Below, piece after piece: positions 23,247 to 31,909 of a stretch of 64,000 nucleotides of DNA (positions are counted from its first letter, which is position 1; the number at the start of each line of letters is the position of its first letter). Below the pieces are notes generated by a model, which searched no databases, was not told the DNA's origin, and was given only the letters and a program-made list of their open reading frames with translations. The position numbers and the translations under genes are program-made. This DNA comes from Bradyrhizobium ottawaense (lineage in GTDB: Bacteria > Pseudomonadota > Alphaproteobacteria > Rhizobiales > Xanthobacteraceae). The DNA lies in the NCBI RefSeq assembly GCF_002278135.3, contig NZ_CP029425.2, positions 3,200,001 to 3,264,000 on the forward strand, given 5' to 3'.

Positions 23247-23924
23247 TCACACCGCCTCCAGCTGATCCGCCGCGCGCTTCTTCTTCGACTTGGATTGGCC
23301 GAGCAGGGGGCCGGCCGTCAGCGCCGCCGTATCTGCGACGCCGGGATCACGCGAGATCATCGCGGCGACGATCGCGCCGTCGATCAGGAGGCCGAGCTGA
23401 TGGGCGAGCACCGCGGGCTCGCTCGAGCCGAGCTCACCGGCGAGCTTCTCGATGTGGCCGAGCACGATCTTCTTGTGCTTCAGTGCGATGTTGCGGAACT
23501 GCTTGGCGTCCTTGTCGTGCTCGCCGACCGCGTTGATGAAGGGGCAGCCGTAGAAGCGCTCTTCGGCAAACCAGCTCTTCAGGGCCGGGAAGATGCGCGC
23601 CAGCTTGGCCTGCGCATCGCCGCCGCCGTCTTCCATGGCGCCGATGAACCATTCGCGCCATTGCTTGCCTTCGCTCTCCAGCACCGCGTTGACGAGGTTG
23701 GTCTTGGAGCCGAACAATTTGTAAAGCGTGGTCTTCGCGGTCCCGGCCTCTTCGATGATCGCATCGATGCCGGTGGCGTTGATTCCGTTCTTGCAGAACA
23801 AATGCGAGGCGGCGCTGAGCAGGCGCCCGCGCGCGGATTCGTCATCGCCCGCGCCTGAATGCGGCGCGTTCTTCTTCGACGACATCTTGTTCAGTGAGGG
23901 CTTTTTCAGTGAAGGTTTGGCCAT
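23247..23924 (-). CDS. TetR family transcriptional regulator
   Basis: A 225-aa protein whose helix-turn-helix lies after a basic, lysine-rich tail (KKPSLNKMSSKKNAP). The sequence ARGRLLSAASHLFCKNGINATGIDAIIEEAGTAKTTLYKLFGSKTNLV is a typical TetR N-terminal domain. The effector domain contains FYGCPFINAVGEHDK, similar to the YdhM/AcrR-like branch with a conserved Cys. ATG 23924 is chosen; ATG 23885 (MSSKKNAP) is also possible. It is divergent from the OsmC gene with 246 bp between, so it is a candidate regulator of the OsmC-to-cynS block. Confidence 0.88.
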   Translation of the reverse strand: MAKPSLKKPSLNKMSSKKNAPHSGAGDDESARGRLLSAASHLFCKNGINATGIDAIIEEAGTAKTTLYKLFGSKTNLVNAVLESEGKQWREWFIGAMEDGGGDAQAKLARIFPALKSWFAEERFYGCPFINAVGEHDKDAKQFRNIALKHKKIVLGHIEKLAGELGSSEPAVLAHQLGLLIDGAIVAAMISRDPGVADTAALTAGPLLGQSKSKKKRAADQLEAV

Positions 23925-24170
23925 GGATTGCAACTTAATCGCAGCCGCGCGGTATCATCAAGCCGCATCTGCTTCGCGCTAAAAAGATTCGCATCGGCCA
24001 TCTCAGCTGCATCGCCTTTGAGCAGAGCGCGGCTGATCAATCCGCAGGCAGCCATCGCTAAGCGGCTCCAATGCCTCGCATTTCGTTTTCGGCCTCTTCT
24101 GGCACGCTCCATGCAAGGAAACAGACCGTTCGGTATCCTGCCGTTTTCCACGGCTGCCAGGGAGAAGATG

Positions 24171-24713
24171 ATGACTGCCGTCGTTCAAAAGACAGTGCTG
24201 ACGGGGTGCCTTGCGCCCATCGACAAGAATGGCCTCGAGCAACTGATCGCGAGCGGCAAGGCCAATCCGAAGGTCGTCAAGACCTTGAAGTGCAAGACGG
24301 TCGCGGAAGGCAAATTCCGTCACGCCAACTACATCCGCAATCTGCCGCCCTATATCGTCGACGAGCCGCCGGGCCTTTTGGGTGACGACACCGCGCCCAA
24401 TCCGTCGGAAGCCTCGCTTGCCGCGCTCGGCTCGTGCCTCGCCGTCGGCCTGCACGCCAACGCCGTGCATCGCGGCTGGATCGTCAACAAGCTCGAGCTC
24501 GAGCTCGAAGGCGACCTCAACATCACCGCGGTCTGGGGCACCGGCGATACCTCGGACAAGCCGGTCGGCTTCACCGACGTGCGGGTCAAGGTCGACATGG
24601 CGTGCGAGGGCGTCTCGCAGGACGAGATCAACGCGCTGGTCGCCCATGTGAAGAAATGGTCGCCGGTCGCCAACACCTTCACGCGCCCGGTCAATCTCGA
24701 GGTCGGCGTCTAG
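24171..24713 (+). CDS. OsmC-like protein
   Basis: A 180-aa OsmC/Ohr-superfamily protein. The central helix has PSEASLAALGSCLAVGLHANAV, with the first conserved cysteine in GSCLAVG. In peroxidase members a second Cys sits in a CPVSN motif. The corresponding position here reads WSPVANTF, with Ser, so it is probably not a classical thiol peroxidase and may bind or transfer a thiol or sulfur compound. ATG 24171 has GGAG six bases upstream; ATG 24168 is too close. It is the first gene of the co-directional block leading to cynS, 35 bp before the flavoprotein. Confidence 0.82.
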   Translation: MTAVVQKTVLTGCLAPIDKNGLEQLIASGKANPKVVKTLKCKTVAEGKFRHANYIRNLPPYIVDEPPGLLGDDTAPNPSEASLAALGSCLAVGLHANAVHRGWIVNKLELELEGDLNITAVWGTGDTSDKPVGFTDVRVKVDMACEGVSQDEINALVAHVKKWSPVANTFTRPVNLEVGV

Positions 24714-24748
24714 CTGATCGCAACCAGGACAAGGTGCGGGAGACGATC

Positions 24749-25882
24749 ATGGGTTCACTGGCTTTATCGCGGGCCGAAAGTTTGGATCAGCCCGCACCGT
24801 CCATTGCAGGGGAGGTGGCGCGGATCGCGCGCGAAGATCTCGCGCCGCTCGCCGCCGGCATCGACGACGGCTCGGTCTATCCGGCCGAGGTGTTGCGCAA
24901 GTTCGGTGCGGTCGGCGCCTGGGGCAGTCACGTGCCGCACGAAGGTCCCGCCGATTTGCGCTGCGCGATCCAGGCGATGGCCGCTATCGGCGAGGTCTGC
25001 GGCGCCACGGCTTTCATGGCCTGGTGCCAGAACACGCTGGTCTGGTACGCCGCCAACTCGACCAATCTGAAGCTCGCAAAGCGTTTCGGCGATGCCTTCT
25101 CGACCGGCCGCGTGCTCGGCGGCACCGGGCTCTCCAACCCGATGAAGAGCTTTTTCGGCATCGAGAAGCTGAAGCTGAAGGGGCGCAAGGTCGAGGGCGG
25201 TTATATCGTGCGCGGCGCGCTGCCCTGGGTCTCCAATCTCGGTCCCAATCATTATTTCGGCACCATCTTCGAGCGTGAGGACAATCAGGGTATCGCAAGC
25301 GGCGAGCCCGGCACGGTCATGTTCCTGGCCGATTGCTCCGATCCCGCGATCACGCTGACGCCGTGCAAGCCGTTCATGGCGATGGACGGCACCGGAACCT
25401 ATGGCGTGCAGTTCCGCGACGTCTTCGTGCCGGATGAGCTGATCCTCGCCGATCCCGCCGGCCCCTTCGTCAAGAAGATCCGCGCCGGCTTCATCCTGCT
25501 GCAGGCCGGCATGGCGCTGGGGGTGATCCGCGACTGCATCAACATCATGGACGAGGTCGGTGGTCCGCTCGGCCATATCAACCGCTATCTGCCGCAGCAG
25601 CCGGTGCATTTCCGCGACCTCGCCGCCGAGCTCGAGGCCGAGACCATGGCGCTGGCGCGCGATCCCTACAACGAGGACGAGACCTACTGGCGCAAGGTGA
25701 TCGCGCTGCGCCTGCGCGCAGGCGAGGCCAGTGTCGCGGCGGCGCATGCGGCGATGCTGCATTGTGGCGCGCGCGGCTACCTCAGGAGCCACCGCGCGCA
25801 GCGGCGGCTGCGCGAGGCCTATTTCGTCGCGATCGTCACGCCGGCCACCAAGCAGCTGCGCAAGATGCTCGCCGAGTCCTGA
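24749..25882 (+). CDS. Acyl-CoA-dehydrogenase-family flavoprotein
   Basis: A 377-aa member of the acyl-CoA dehydrogenase (ACAD) fold. The N-terminal helical domain carries LRKFGAVGAWGSHVPHEGPADL. The middle beta domain has GGTGLSNPMKSFFGIEKLKLKGRKVEGGYIVRGALPWVSN, matching ACAD FAD-binding topology. The C-terminal helical domain has LLQAGMALGVIRDCINIMDEV and ends SHRAQRRLREAYFVAIVTPATKQLR. I cannot assign the catalytic base. The family includes dehydrogenases but also nitroalkane oxidase and DszC-like monooxygenases, so a non-CoA substrate is possible. It lies between the OsmC and rhodanese genes. Confidence 0.82.
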   Translation: MGSLALSRAESLDQPAPSIAGEVARIAREDLAPLAAGIDDGSVYPAEVLRKFGAVGAWGSHVPHEGPADLRCAIQAMAAIGEVCGATAFMAWCQNTLVWYAANSTNLKLAKRFGDAFSTGRVLGGTGLSNPMKSFFGIEKLKLKGRKVEGGYIVRGALPWVSNLGPNHYFGTIFEREDNQGIASGEPGTVMFLADCSDPAITLTPCKPFMAMDGTGTYGVQFRDVFVPDELILADPAGPFVKKIRAGFILLQAGMALGVIRDCINIMDEVGGPLGHINRYLPQQPVHFRDLAAELEAETMALARDPYNEDETYWRKVIALRLRAGEASVAAAHAAMLHCGARGYLRSHRAQRRLREAYFVAIVTPATKQLRKMLAES

Positions 25883-25934
25883 GCTTCACGAGTCCACCCC
25901 AGACCACCACTTAACCTCAACGGAGAGGCTGCCA

Positions 25935-26813
25935 ATGACGGACGTTCTGATCTCTGCCAGCGAACTTGCCGATCTCTTGAAGCTCGAACCCTGTGTCGTC
26001 ATCGACACCCGCAATCCCGATGCCTATGGCGCCGGGCATCTGCCGGGCGCGGTGAACGTGCACGAGATCTTCACGTTTCTCGCGACCTCGACGCCGGAAG
26101 GCATGAGCGAGCTGAAGACCAAATTCGCCGACGCCTTCGGCGCTGCCGGTCTCTCCGGCAAGGAGACCGCGGTGATCTACGAGCAGTCGATGAATTCCGG
26201 CTTCGGCCAGTCCTGCCGCGGCTATTATCTGCTCACCATGCTCGGCTATCCCAAGGTCAAGGTGCTGCATGGCGGCTTCGATGCGTGGTCGGCCGCGGGT
26301 CTTCCGGTGACCAAGGATGTCCCGGCGCCGGCGAAGGCCTCGTTCGCGATCGTGCCGGAAGCCGGCGAGATCCTGATCGACGCGAAGACCATGCTTGCCG
26401 CGGTCGGCAAGCCCGGCATCGCCATTCTCGACGTGCGCGATGTCGACGAATGGATCGGCGACAGCTCTTCGCCCTATGGCAAGGATTTCTGCCCGCGCAA
26501 GGGCCGCATCCCCGGCGCGGTGTGGCTGGAATGGTACCGCATGATGAAGCCGACCGCCGAAGGGCCCCGCTTCAAGTCCAAGGACGAGATTTTGGCCGAA
26601 TGCGCTACCGTCGGCATCACGCCGACGACGCCAGTCTATCTCTACTGCTTCAAGGGTGCGCGCGCTTCGAACACCTTCCTGGCGCTGAAGAACGCCGGCG
26701 TGAAGGACGTGCGGATGTATTTCGGCTCCTGGAACGAATGGTCGCGTGACCCCTCGCTGCCGATCGAGCAGGGGTTGCCCATTGCTGCCCAGGTAACGGG
26801 CAAGGCGGCATAG
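25935..26813 (+). CDS. Two-domain sulfurtransferase (rhodanese, SseA-like)
   Basis: A 292-aa tandem rhodanese. Domain 1 (about residues 5-125) has VVIDTRNPDAYGAGHLPGAVN but no cysteine at the active-site loop (YEQSMNSGFG), so it is structural. Domain 2 (about 145-285) has ILDVRDVDEWIG and the active loop YCFKGARAS with catalytic C238. Such enzymes transfer sulfane sulfur from thiosulfate or 3-mercaptopyruvate to cyanide or another thiol acceptor. The start at 25935 follows GGAGAGG. The setting before a cyanate transporter and cyanase suggests a link between thiocyanate/cyanide and cyanate chemistry. Confidence 0.88.
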   Translation: MTDVLISASELADLLKLEPCVVIDTRNPDAYGAGHLPGAVNVHEIFTFLATSTPEGMSELKTKFADAFGAAGLSGKETAVIYEQSMNSGFGQSCRGYYLLTMLGYPKVKVLHGGFDAWSAAGLPVTKDVPAPAKASFAIVPEAGEILIDAKTMLAAVGKPGIAILDVRDVDEWIGDSSSPYGKDFCPRKGRIPGAVWLEWYRMMKPTAEGPRFKSKDEILAECATVGITPTTPVYLYCFKGARASNTFLALKNAGVKDVRMYFGSWNEWSRDPSLPIEQGLPIAAQVTGKAA

Positions 26814-26830
26814 AACCTGCATGTTTTCAA

Positions 26831-26861
26831 TGGCCCGGCTGCGCAAGCGGTAGCCGGGCCA
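26831..26861. terminator. Hairpin between rhodanese and cynA
   Basis: A perfect 10-bp inverted repeat, TGGCCCGGCT and AGCCGGGCCA, has an 11-base loop and no T-run on either side. It could attenuate or protect the transcript rather than end it fully. It lies 18 bp after the rhodanese stop and about 70 bp before cynA. Confidence 0.5.
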
Positions 26862-26931
26862 CGATGGAATTCTGACCTGACGCGGCGGACAACGGCGTCC
26901 GCCGCGCAGTGTGACAAAGGGGCGCAGCAGC

Positions 26932-28308
26932 ATGTCCATGTTCGACGATCCGTTCGATGCCGACCGCAATCTCGGGGCGGGCTGCGTTTGCGGCCAGCAC
27001 CGTTCGGCGAGGGAGCACGAGCAGGCGGCGCTGCGCTGCGAGCCGGTCGAGAGCGAGGAGAAACGCTACGAGGGCGTGATTGCGTCGGCCGTGATGCGCG
27101 CGATGTTCCCGCAGGATGTGGCACGGCGGGCGTTTCTGAAGTCGGTCGGGGCGTCCACCGCACTGGCCGCGCTGTCGCAGTTCTTTCCGCTGCAGACCGC
27201 AACCGAAGTATTCGCGCAAGCCGGTGTGCCCGAGAAGAAGGACCTCAAGGTCGGCTTCATCCCGATTACTTGCGCCACGCCCATCATCATGGCGGCGCCG
27301 ATGGGCTTCTATGCCAAGCACGGTCTCAACGTCGAGGTGGTCAAGACCGCCGGCTGGGCCGTGATCCGCGACAAGACCATCAACAAGGAATACGACGCCG
27401 CGCACATGCTGGCACCGATGCCGATCGCGATCTCGCTGGGCCTCGGTGCGAACGCCATTCCCTTTGCCGTGCCGGCGATCGAGAACATCAACGGGCAGGG
27501 CATCGTGCTGGCGGCCAAGCACAAGGACAAGCGCGACCCGAAGGACTGGAAGGGCCTGAAATTCGCGATCCCCTTCGACTATTCCATGCACAATTACCTG
27601 CTGCGCTATTATCTCGCCGAGCACGGGCTCGATCCCGATACCGACGTGCAGCTGCGCTCGGTGCCGCCGCCGGAGATGGTCGCCAATTTGCGTGCCGACA
27701 ATATCGACGGCTTCCTCGCCCCCGACAACATCTGCCAGCGCGCGATCTATGACGGCGTCGGCTTCATGCATCTGTTGTCGAAGGAGATCTGGGACGGTCA
27801 TCCCTGTTGCAGCTTCGCCGCCAGCCGCGAGTTCATCACGTCAGCGCCAAACAGCTTTGCGGCGCTGACCCGCGCCATCGTCGATGCGACCGCCTATGCC
27901 TCGAAGGCGGAGAACCGCAAGCAGATCGCGGAAGCCATCGCGCCGGCCAATTACATCAACGCGCCGGTGACGGTGCTGGAGCAGGTCTTGACCGGCACCT
28001 ATGCCGACGGCCTCGGCGGCGTGAAGACCGATGCGAAGCGCGTCGATTTCGATCCATTCCCCTGGCAGTCCTTTGCGGTGTGGATGCTGACGCAGATGAA
28101 GCGCTGGGGCCAGATCAAGGGCGACGTCGACTACAAGGCGGTGGCCGAGCAGGTGTATCTGGCGACCGACACCAAGAAGCTGATGGCCGAGATGGGGCTC
28201 ACACCGCCTGCGAGCGCGTACAAGTCGTTTGCGGTGATGGGCAAGACTTTCGATCCGGCCAAGCCGGAGGACTATGTCGCGAGCTTCAAGATCAGGAAGT
28301 CGTCGTGA
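26932..28308 (+). CDS. cynA: Cyanate/nitrate-type ABC transporter substrate-binding protein
   Basis: A 458-aa NrtA/CmpA/CynA-type periplasmic binding protein. Residues 1-64 form a cytoplasmic-looking leader with Cys at 18, 20 and 36 (GCVCGQH). The Tat motif RRAFLKSVGAS follows at 65-75, then a hydrophobic stretch and FAQAG near the cleavage site. The mature domain has KVGFIPITCATPIIMAAPMGFYAKHGLNVEVVK, typical of this family. It would capture cyanate or a similar small anion and deliver it to CynB/CynD. Assignment to cyanate rests on the adjacent cyanase. ATG 26932 or 26938 may be used. Confidence 0.85.
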   Translation: MSMFDDPFDADRNLGAGCVCGQHRSAREHEQAALRCEPVESEEKRYEGVIASAVMRAMFPQDVARRAFLKSVGASTALAALSQFFPLQTATEVFAQAGVPEKKDLKVGFIPITCATPIIMAAPMGFYAKHGLNVEVVKTAGWAVIRDKTINKEYDAAHMLAPMPIAISLGLGANAIPFAVPAIENINGQGIVLAAKHKDKRDPKDWKGLKFAIPFDYSMHNYLLRYYLAEHGLDPDTDVQLRSVPPPEMVANLRADNIDGFLAPDNICQRAIYDGVGFMHLLSKEIWDGHPCCSFAASREFITSAPNSFAALTRAIVDATAYASKAENRKQIAEAIAPANYINAPVTVLEQVLTGTYADGLGGVKTDAKRVDFDPFPWQSFAVWMLTQMKRWGQIKGDVDYKAVAEQVYLATDTKKLMAEMGLTPPASAYKSFAVMGKTFDPAKPEDYVASFKIRKSS

Positions 28309-28325
28309 TGAGATCTCTCTCAGCA

Positions 28326-28455
28326 TCGTCGTCCCGGCGAACGCCGAGACCCATACCGCGGAATCCATCGATTGCTATCGATGGGAGTACCGAACGACGA
28401 GTCTTCGCCAAACTTCTCCCTGGGGTTATGGGTCCCGGCGTTCGCCGGGACGACG
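28326..28455. repeat. REP-type palindrome inside the cyn operon
   Basis: The left arm TCGTCGTCCCGGCGAACGCC at 28326-28345 (continuing GAGACCC) is inverted at 28430-28455 (GGGTCCCGGCGTTCGCCGGG followed by ACGACG). An inner pair CATCGATTGCTATCGATG adds a second hairpin. It fills nearly all of the 166-bp cynA-cynB gap, so the transcript must read through it or cynB has its own promoter. Confidence 0.85.
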
Positions 28456-28474
28456 GGCGGAGAGGTCTCGCGCG

Positions 28475-29314
28475 ATGACTTCTTCTCTCCGCCTCCGCGC
28501 CGGTCTCGTCTCCATCGCGCTGCTCGCTGCATTCCTCGGCATCTGGCATCTCGCCACGCGCTCGACAGGCCCCGTCGCCACGATGAGCCCCGAATACGCC
28601 AAGCTGATGGGGCTGACCGCGACGCAGGGCAAATCGGCGATGCCCGGGCCGCTCGATGTCGGCGCCAAGTTGTGGGAGCATTTGCGGCGGCCGTTCTACG
28701 ACAACGGGCCGAACGACAAGGGGCTCGGCATCCAGCTCGGCTACTCGATCGCGCGGGTCGGCACCGGCTATCTGCTGGCGGTGCTGGTCGCGATCCCGCT
28801 CGGATTTCTGATCGGCATGTCGCCGCTGCTGAGCAAGGCGCTCGATCCCTTCATCCAGGTGCTGAAGCCGATCTCGCCGTTGGCCTGGATGCCGCTCGCG
28901 CTCTACACCATCAAGGATTCCTCGATCTCGGCGATCTTCGTCATCTTCATCTGCTCGATCTGGCCGATGCTGCTCAATACCGTGTTCGGCGTTGCCAGCG
29001 TGCGCAAGGAATGGATCAACGTCGCGCGCACGCTCGAGGTCGGCACCATCAGGCGGGCCTTCACCGTGATCCTCCCCGCGGCGGCGCCGACGATCCTGAC
29101 CGGCATGCGCATCTCGATCGGCATCGCCTGGCTCGTCATCGTCGCCGCCGAAATGCTCGTCGGCGGCACCGGCATCGGCTATTTCGTCTGGAACGAGTGG
29201 AATAATCTGTCGATCACCAACGTGATCATCGCGATCCTGCTGATCGGGATCGTCGGCATGCTGCTCGACCAGATCCTGGCGCGCTTCACGCGCATGGTCA
29301 CGTTTCCGGAGTAG
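28475..29314 (+). CDS. cynB: Cyanate/nitrate-type ABC transporter permease
   Basis: Inner-membrane permease of the NrtB/SsuC family; 279 aa. About six transmembrane helices lie after a short N-terminal tail. The EAA-type loop contains RTLEVGTIRRAFTVILPAAAPTILTGMRISIGIAWLVIVAAEML, which contacts the ATPase. A periplasmic stretch follows helix 1 (SPEYAKLMGLTATQGKSAMPGP). It is separated from cynA by a palindromic repeat and lies 5 bp before cynD. Confidence 0.88.
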   Translation: MTSSLRLRAGLVSIALLAAFLGIWHLATRSTGPVATMSPEYAKLMGLTATQGKSAMPGPLDVGAKLWEHLRRPFYDNGPNDKGLGIQLGYSIARVGTGYLLAVLVAIPLGFLIGMSPLLSKALDPFIQVLKPISPLAWMPLALYTIKDSSISAIFVIFICSIWPMLLNTVFGVASVRKEWINVARTLEVGTIRRAFTVILPAAAPTILTGMRISIGIAWLVIVAAEMLVGGTGIGYFVWNEWNNLSITNVIIAILLIGIVGMLLDQILARFTRMVTFPE

Positions 29315-29319
29315 GGGCG

Positions 29320-30243
29320 ATGACCGACAAATTCATCTCCATCGAAGCCATCGCGAAGCGCTATCCCGGCGCCGGCGGCGCCACGACCACCGTGTTCGAG
29401 AACCTGTGGCTGTCGATGGCGCGCGGCGAGTTTGCCTGCGTGATCGGGCATTCCGGCTGCGGCAAGACCACGGTGCTCAACATTCTCGCCGGCCTCGATG
29501 CGCCGAGCGAGGGCGCCGTCATCGTCGACGGGCAGGCGATTTCGGGCACCAGCCTCGACCGCGCCGTGATCTTCCAGAGCCACGCGCTCTTGCCCTGGCG
29601 CACCGTGCTCGGCAACGTCACCTATGCCGTCAGCTCGAAATGGCGGAGCTGGGACCGCGCCAAGGTGAAGGCGCACGCGCAGACCTTCATCGATCTCGTC
29701 GGCCTGACCGGCTCCGAGCACAAGCGGCCGTCAGAGCTGTCGGGCGGCATGAAGCAGCGCGTCGGCATCGCGCGTGCGCTCTCGATCACGCCGAAGATCA
29801 TGCTGATGGACGAGCCGTTCTCGGCGCTGGACGCGCTGACGCGCGGCACGCTGCAGGACGAGGTGCGGCGCATTTGCCTCGAGACCGGGCAGACCGCGTT
29901 CATGATCAGCCATGATGTCGACGAGGCGATCTATCTCGCCGACAAGATCTTCCTGATGACCAACGGACCCGGTGCGGTGCTGGCCGAGGTCGTCGAGAAC
30001 CCGCTGCCGAGGGACCGCGGCCGCACTGATCTGCACCGCCACCCGCTCTACTACGCACTGCGCAACCACATCATCGATTTCCTGGTGACGCGCAGCAAGA
30101 CGTTTACCGCCGAGACACCCGATCACGATCCGCGTAATGTGCCGCTGGTGCATATCGGCAAGCCCGGACTGACGATCGCATCCAGTGGTGACGAGCAACG
30201 CCAGGCCTGGACGCCCGGGACCAGTCCCGGACTGACTGCTTGA
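29320..30243 (+). CDS. cynD: Cyanate/nitrate-type ABC transporter ATPase
   Basis: ATP-binding subunit; 307 aa. Walker A is GHSGCGKTT, Q-loop FQSHALLPW, signature LSGGMKQRVGIARAL, Walker B IMLMDEPFSALDALT, and H-loop MISHDVDEA. It belongs to the NrtD/SsuB group. A C-terminal tail of about 50 residues after HIIDFLVTRSKTF goes beyond the usual end and has no obvious domain. It is encoded between cynB (5 bp) and cynS (16 bp), so it is clearly co-transcribed with the cyanase. Confidence 0.92.
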   Translation: MTDKFISIEAIAKRYPGAGGATTTVFENLWLSMARGEFACVIGHSGCGKTTVLNILAGLDAPSEGAVIVDGQAISGTSLDRAVIFQSHALLPWRTVLGNVTYAVSSKWRSWDRAKVKAHAQTFIDLVGLTGSEHKRPSELSGGMKQRVGIARALSITPKIMLMDEPFSALDALTRGTLQDEVRRICLETGQTAFMISHDVDEAIYLADKIFLMTNGPGAVLAEVVENPLPRDRGRTDLHRHPLYYALRNHIIDFLVTRSKTFTAETPDHDPRNVPLVHIGKPGLTIASSGDEQRQAWTPGTSPGLTA

Positions 30244-30259
30244 AAAAGGAGACCCTGAC

Positions 30260-30748
30260 ATGAAACGCGAAGACCTCACTGAGAAGCTGCTCGACATCAA
30301 GCGCGAGAAGGGCTGGAGCTGGAAGCACATCTGCGACAAGATCGGGGGGTATTCCGAGGTCCTCATCGTCGGCGCCATCCTCGGCCAGATGAAATTGACG
30401 AAACCGCAGGCGGCCAATGTCGGCGAGCTGTTCGGCCTGTCGAAGGCGGAAGTTGCGATGCTCAACGAGGTGCCGATGCGCGGCACCGGCACGCCGATGC
30501 CGCCGACCGATCCCCTGATCTATCGCTTCTACGAAATGGTGATGGTGAACGGCCCGGCCTGGAAGGCGCTGATCGAGGAAGAATTCGGCGACGGCATCAT
30601 GTCGGCGATCGACTTCGACATGGCCATGGAGCGCGTCGCCAACCCGAAGGGCGACCGCGTCAAGATCACCATGAGCGGCAAATTCCTGCCGTACAAATAT
30701 TACGGCGCCAGCGGCAACGTGCCGGAATACGGCTTCAAGGAGGAGTGA
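30260..30748 (+). CDS. cynS: Cyanate hydratase (cyanase)
   Basis: Catalyses bicarbonate-dependent decomposition of cyanate to ammonia and CO2. The protein has 162 aa. The N-terminal helical DNA-binding-like domain and the C-terminal catalytic domain are both present. The catalytic triad residues known from E. coli are conserved with the same spacing: R89 and E92 in YRFYEMV, and S115 in IMSAIDF. It ends slightly later than the E. coli enzyme, with SGNVPEYGFKEE. GGAGA at 30248-30252 lies 7 nt upstream. It is the last gene of the cyanate transport operon. Confidence 0.96.
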   Translation: MKREDLTEKLLDIKREKGWSWKHICDKIGGYSEVLIVGAILGQMKLTKPQAANVGELFGLSKAEVAMLNEVPMRGTGTPMPPTDPLIYRFYEMVMVNGPAWKALIEEEFGDGIMSAIDFDMAMERVANPKGDRVKITMSGKFLPYKYYGASGNVPEYGFKEE

Positions 30749-30863
30749 CCGACGCAGTTAACCGCTGGTGAAGCGGCGGCCCGGTGTTTGCGGTCCATGG
30801 TTTGCCTGACGGCAACCTCTGGAGGCTAGGTAACGGGCCTCGCTTCAACCACAGGTACCCGTG

Positions 30864-31247
30864 ATGAAATTTCGCTCGCGTTTTGTCTTGGCAGGCGTTG
30901 GTCTGCTGGTCGTGATAGCTCCCGCCAAGGCCCAGTCCCAGCGTGTCATCGCCGAGCAAGGCGGCGGTGGTCTGCGGCAGGAAGGATCGGTGCGTGTGCA
31001 GACTTCGATCAACTTCTTTGTCGCCGGTCCGACCGGGGACAGCGAGGAGGCCCAGAAACTGCGCGACCGCGCGCGCCGCACAGTCTACGAGATGGCGGCG
31101 CGCGAATGTGATCTCCTGCGCGAGGTGCTCGCCCGCGATTGCCGGATGGAGTCGGTCAACACCAACATCAACCGGCAGTTCGGACCGCAACAAGCGGAGG
31201 GATTCAATATCAGCGGATCGATGGGTTTTCAGATCACGCTGAAATAG
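30864..31247 (+). CDS. Secreted hypothetical protein (127 aa)
   Basis: Starts MMKFRSRFVLAGVGLLVVI with a clear signal peptide cleaved near AKAQSQ. The mature part has a charged helix (SEEAQKLRDRARRTVYEMAARECDLLREVLARDC) and ends in GSMGFQITLK. Two cysteines could form a disulfide. I recognise no family. GTG 30861 or ATG 30864 may be the start. It is probably periplasmic and monocistronic, as no other gene follows on the same strand. Confidence 0.6.
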   Translation: MKFRSRFVLAGVGLLVVIAPAKAQSQRVIAEQGGGGLRQEGSVRVQTSINFFVAGPTGDSEEAQKLRDRARRTVYEMAARECDLLREVLARDCRMESVNTNINRQFGPQQAEGFNISGSMGFQITLK

Positions 31248-31262
31248 AGCCAGACGGCGGGG

Positions 31263-31586
31263 TCACTTCCCCGCCTTCACCTCGGCGGCCGCCACCGCGA
31301 GCAGCTCGCTCATCTTGGCGCGAATCGCCTGCTCGGTGACGGCGACGTTCTTGGCGGTGAAATCGGCCGTTATCTTGCGCAGGACGTCGGCATCGCCGGC
31401 CTCCTCGAAATCGGCCGCGACCACCTCCTTGGCATAGGCGGTGGCGGCATCGCCTGACATGCCGAGCTTTTCAGCCGCCCACAGCCCGAGCAGCCGGTTG
31501 CGGCGGGCCTCCGCCTTGAATTTCTGCTCCTCGTCGAGGGCGTATTTCTTCTCGAAACCTTCCTGGCGCTTGTCGAACTCGCTCAT
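31263..31586 (-). CDS. F1F0-ATPase zeta-type inhibitor (DUF1476)
   Basis: A 107-aa, four-helix, soluble protein starting MSEFDKRQEGFEKKYALDEE, the DUF1476 signature. In Paracoccus and other alphaproteobacteria this family is the zeta subunit that inhibits the F1 motor of ATP synthase. The FEKKYALDEEQKFKAEARRN segment corresponds to the inhibitory N-terminus. In Bradyrhizobium-type species its inhibitory role is less certain. ATG 31586 is the family start. It is divergent from purC, with about 320 bp between them. Confidence 0.88.
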   Translation of the reverse strand: MSEFDKRQEGFEKKYALDEEQKFKAEARRNRLLGLWAAEKLGMSGDAATAYAKEVVAADFEEAGDADVLRKITADFTAKNVAVTEQAIRAKMSELLAVAAAEVKAGK

Positions 31587-31909
31587 GCCTTGTTCCAAAT
31601 CCCCTGCTGAATGGAGCGGGAGCCTTCCGTTGCGGCGACCCGACTGCATGCCTACATAGATAGCACGAATCGGCAAAACAACGGGCCGTTAAGCCGCAGG
31701 CAAGATGGTATAAGTTGGCGCCGGACGGCCGGATCGATTGTGCTCGGTCAGCCAATCGGATAGGTTGCCTGAAGGCTTGGTTCCCGTTCTGTTTCCAAGG
31801 GTTATGGACGGGGTTCCGGGTCGTTCACGGCAGCTCCGCTGTGGGTCGTAAATCCTAGTAACCGGAGCACACCAAATACATGGATTTCAACAAAACACGG
31901 TACATCCCC
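31587..31909. other. Divergent promoter region of the DUF1476 gene and purC
   Basis: This 323-bp gap has no credible coding sequence. It holds the leaders of both genes. An imperfect inverted segment, GGGTCGTTCACGGCAGCTCC-GCTGTGGGTCG, lies at 31818-31850. I recognise no known purine-pathway operator. Confidence 0.4.
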
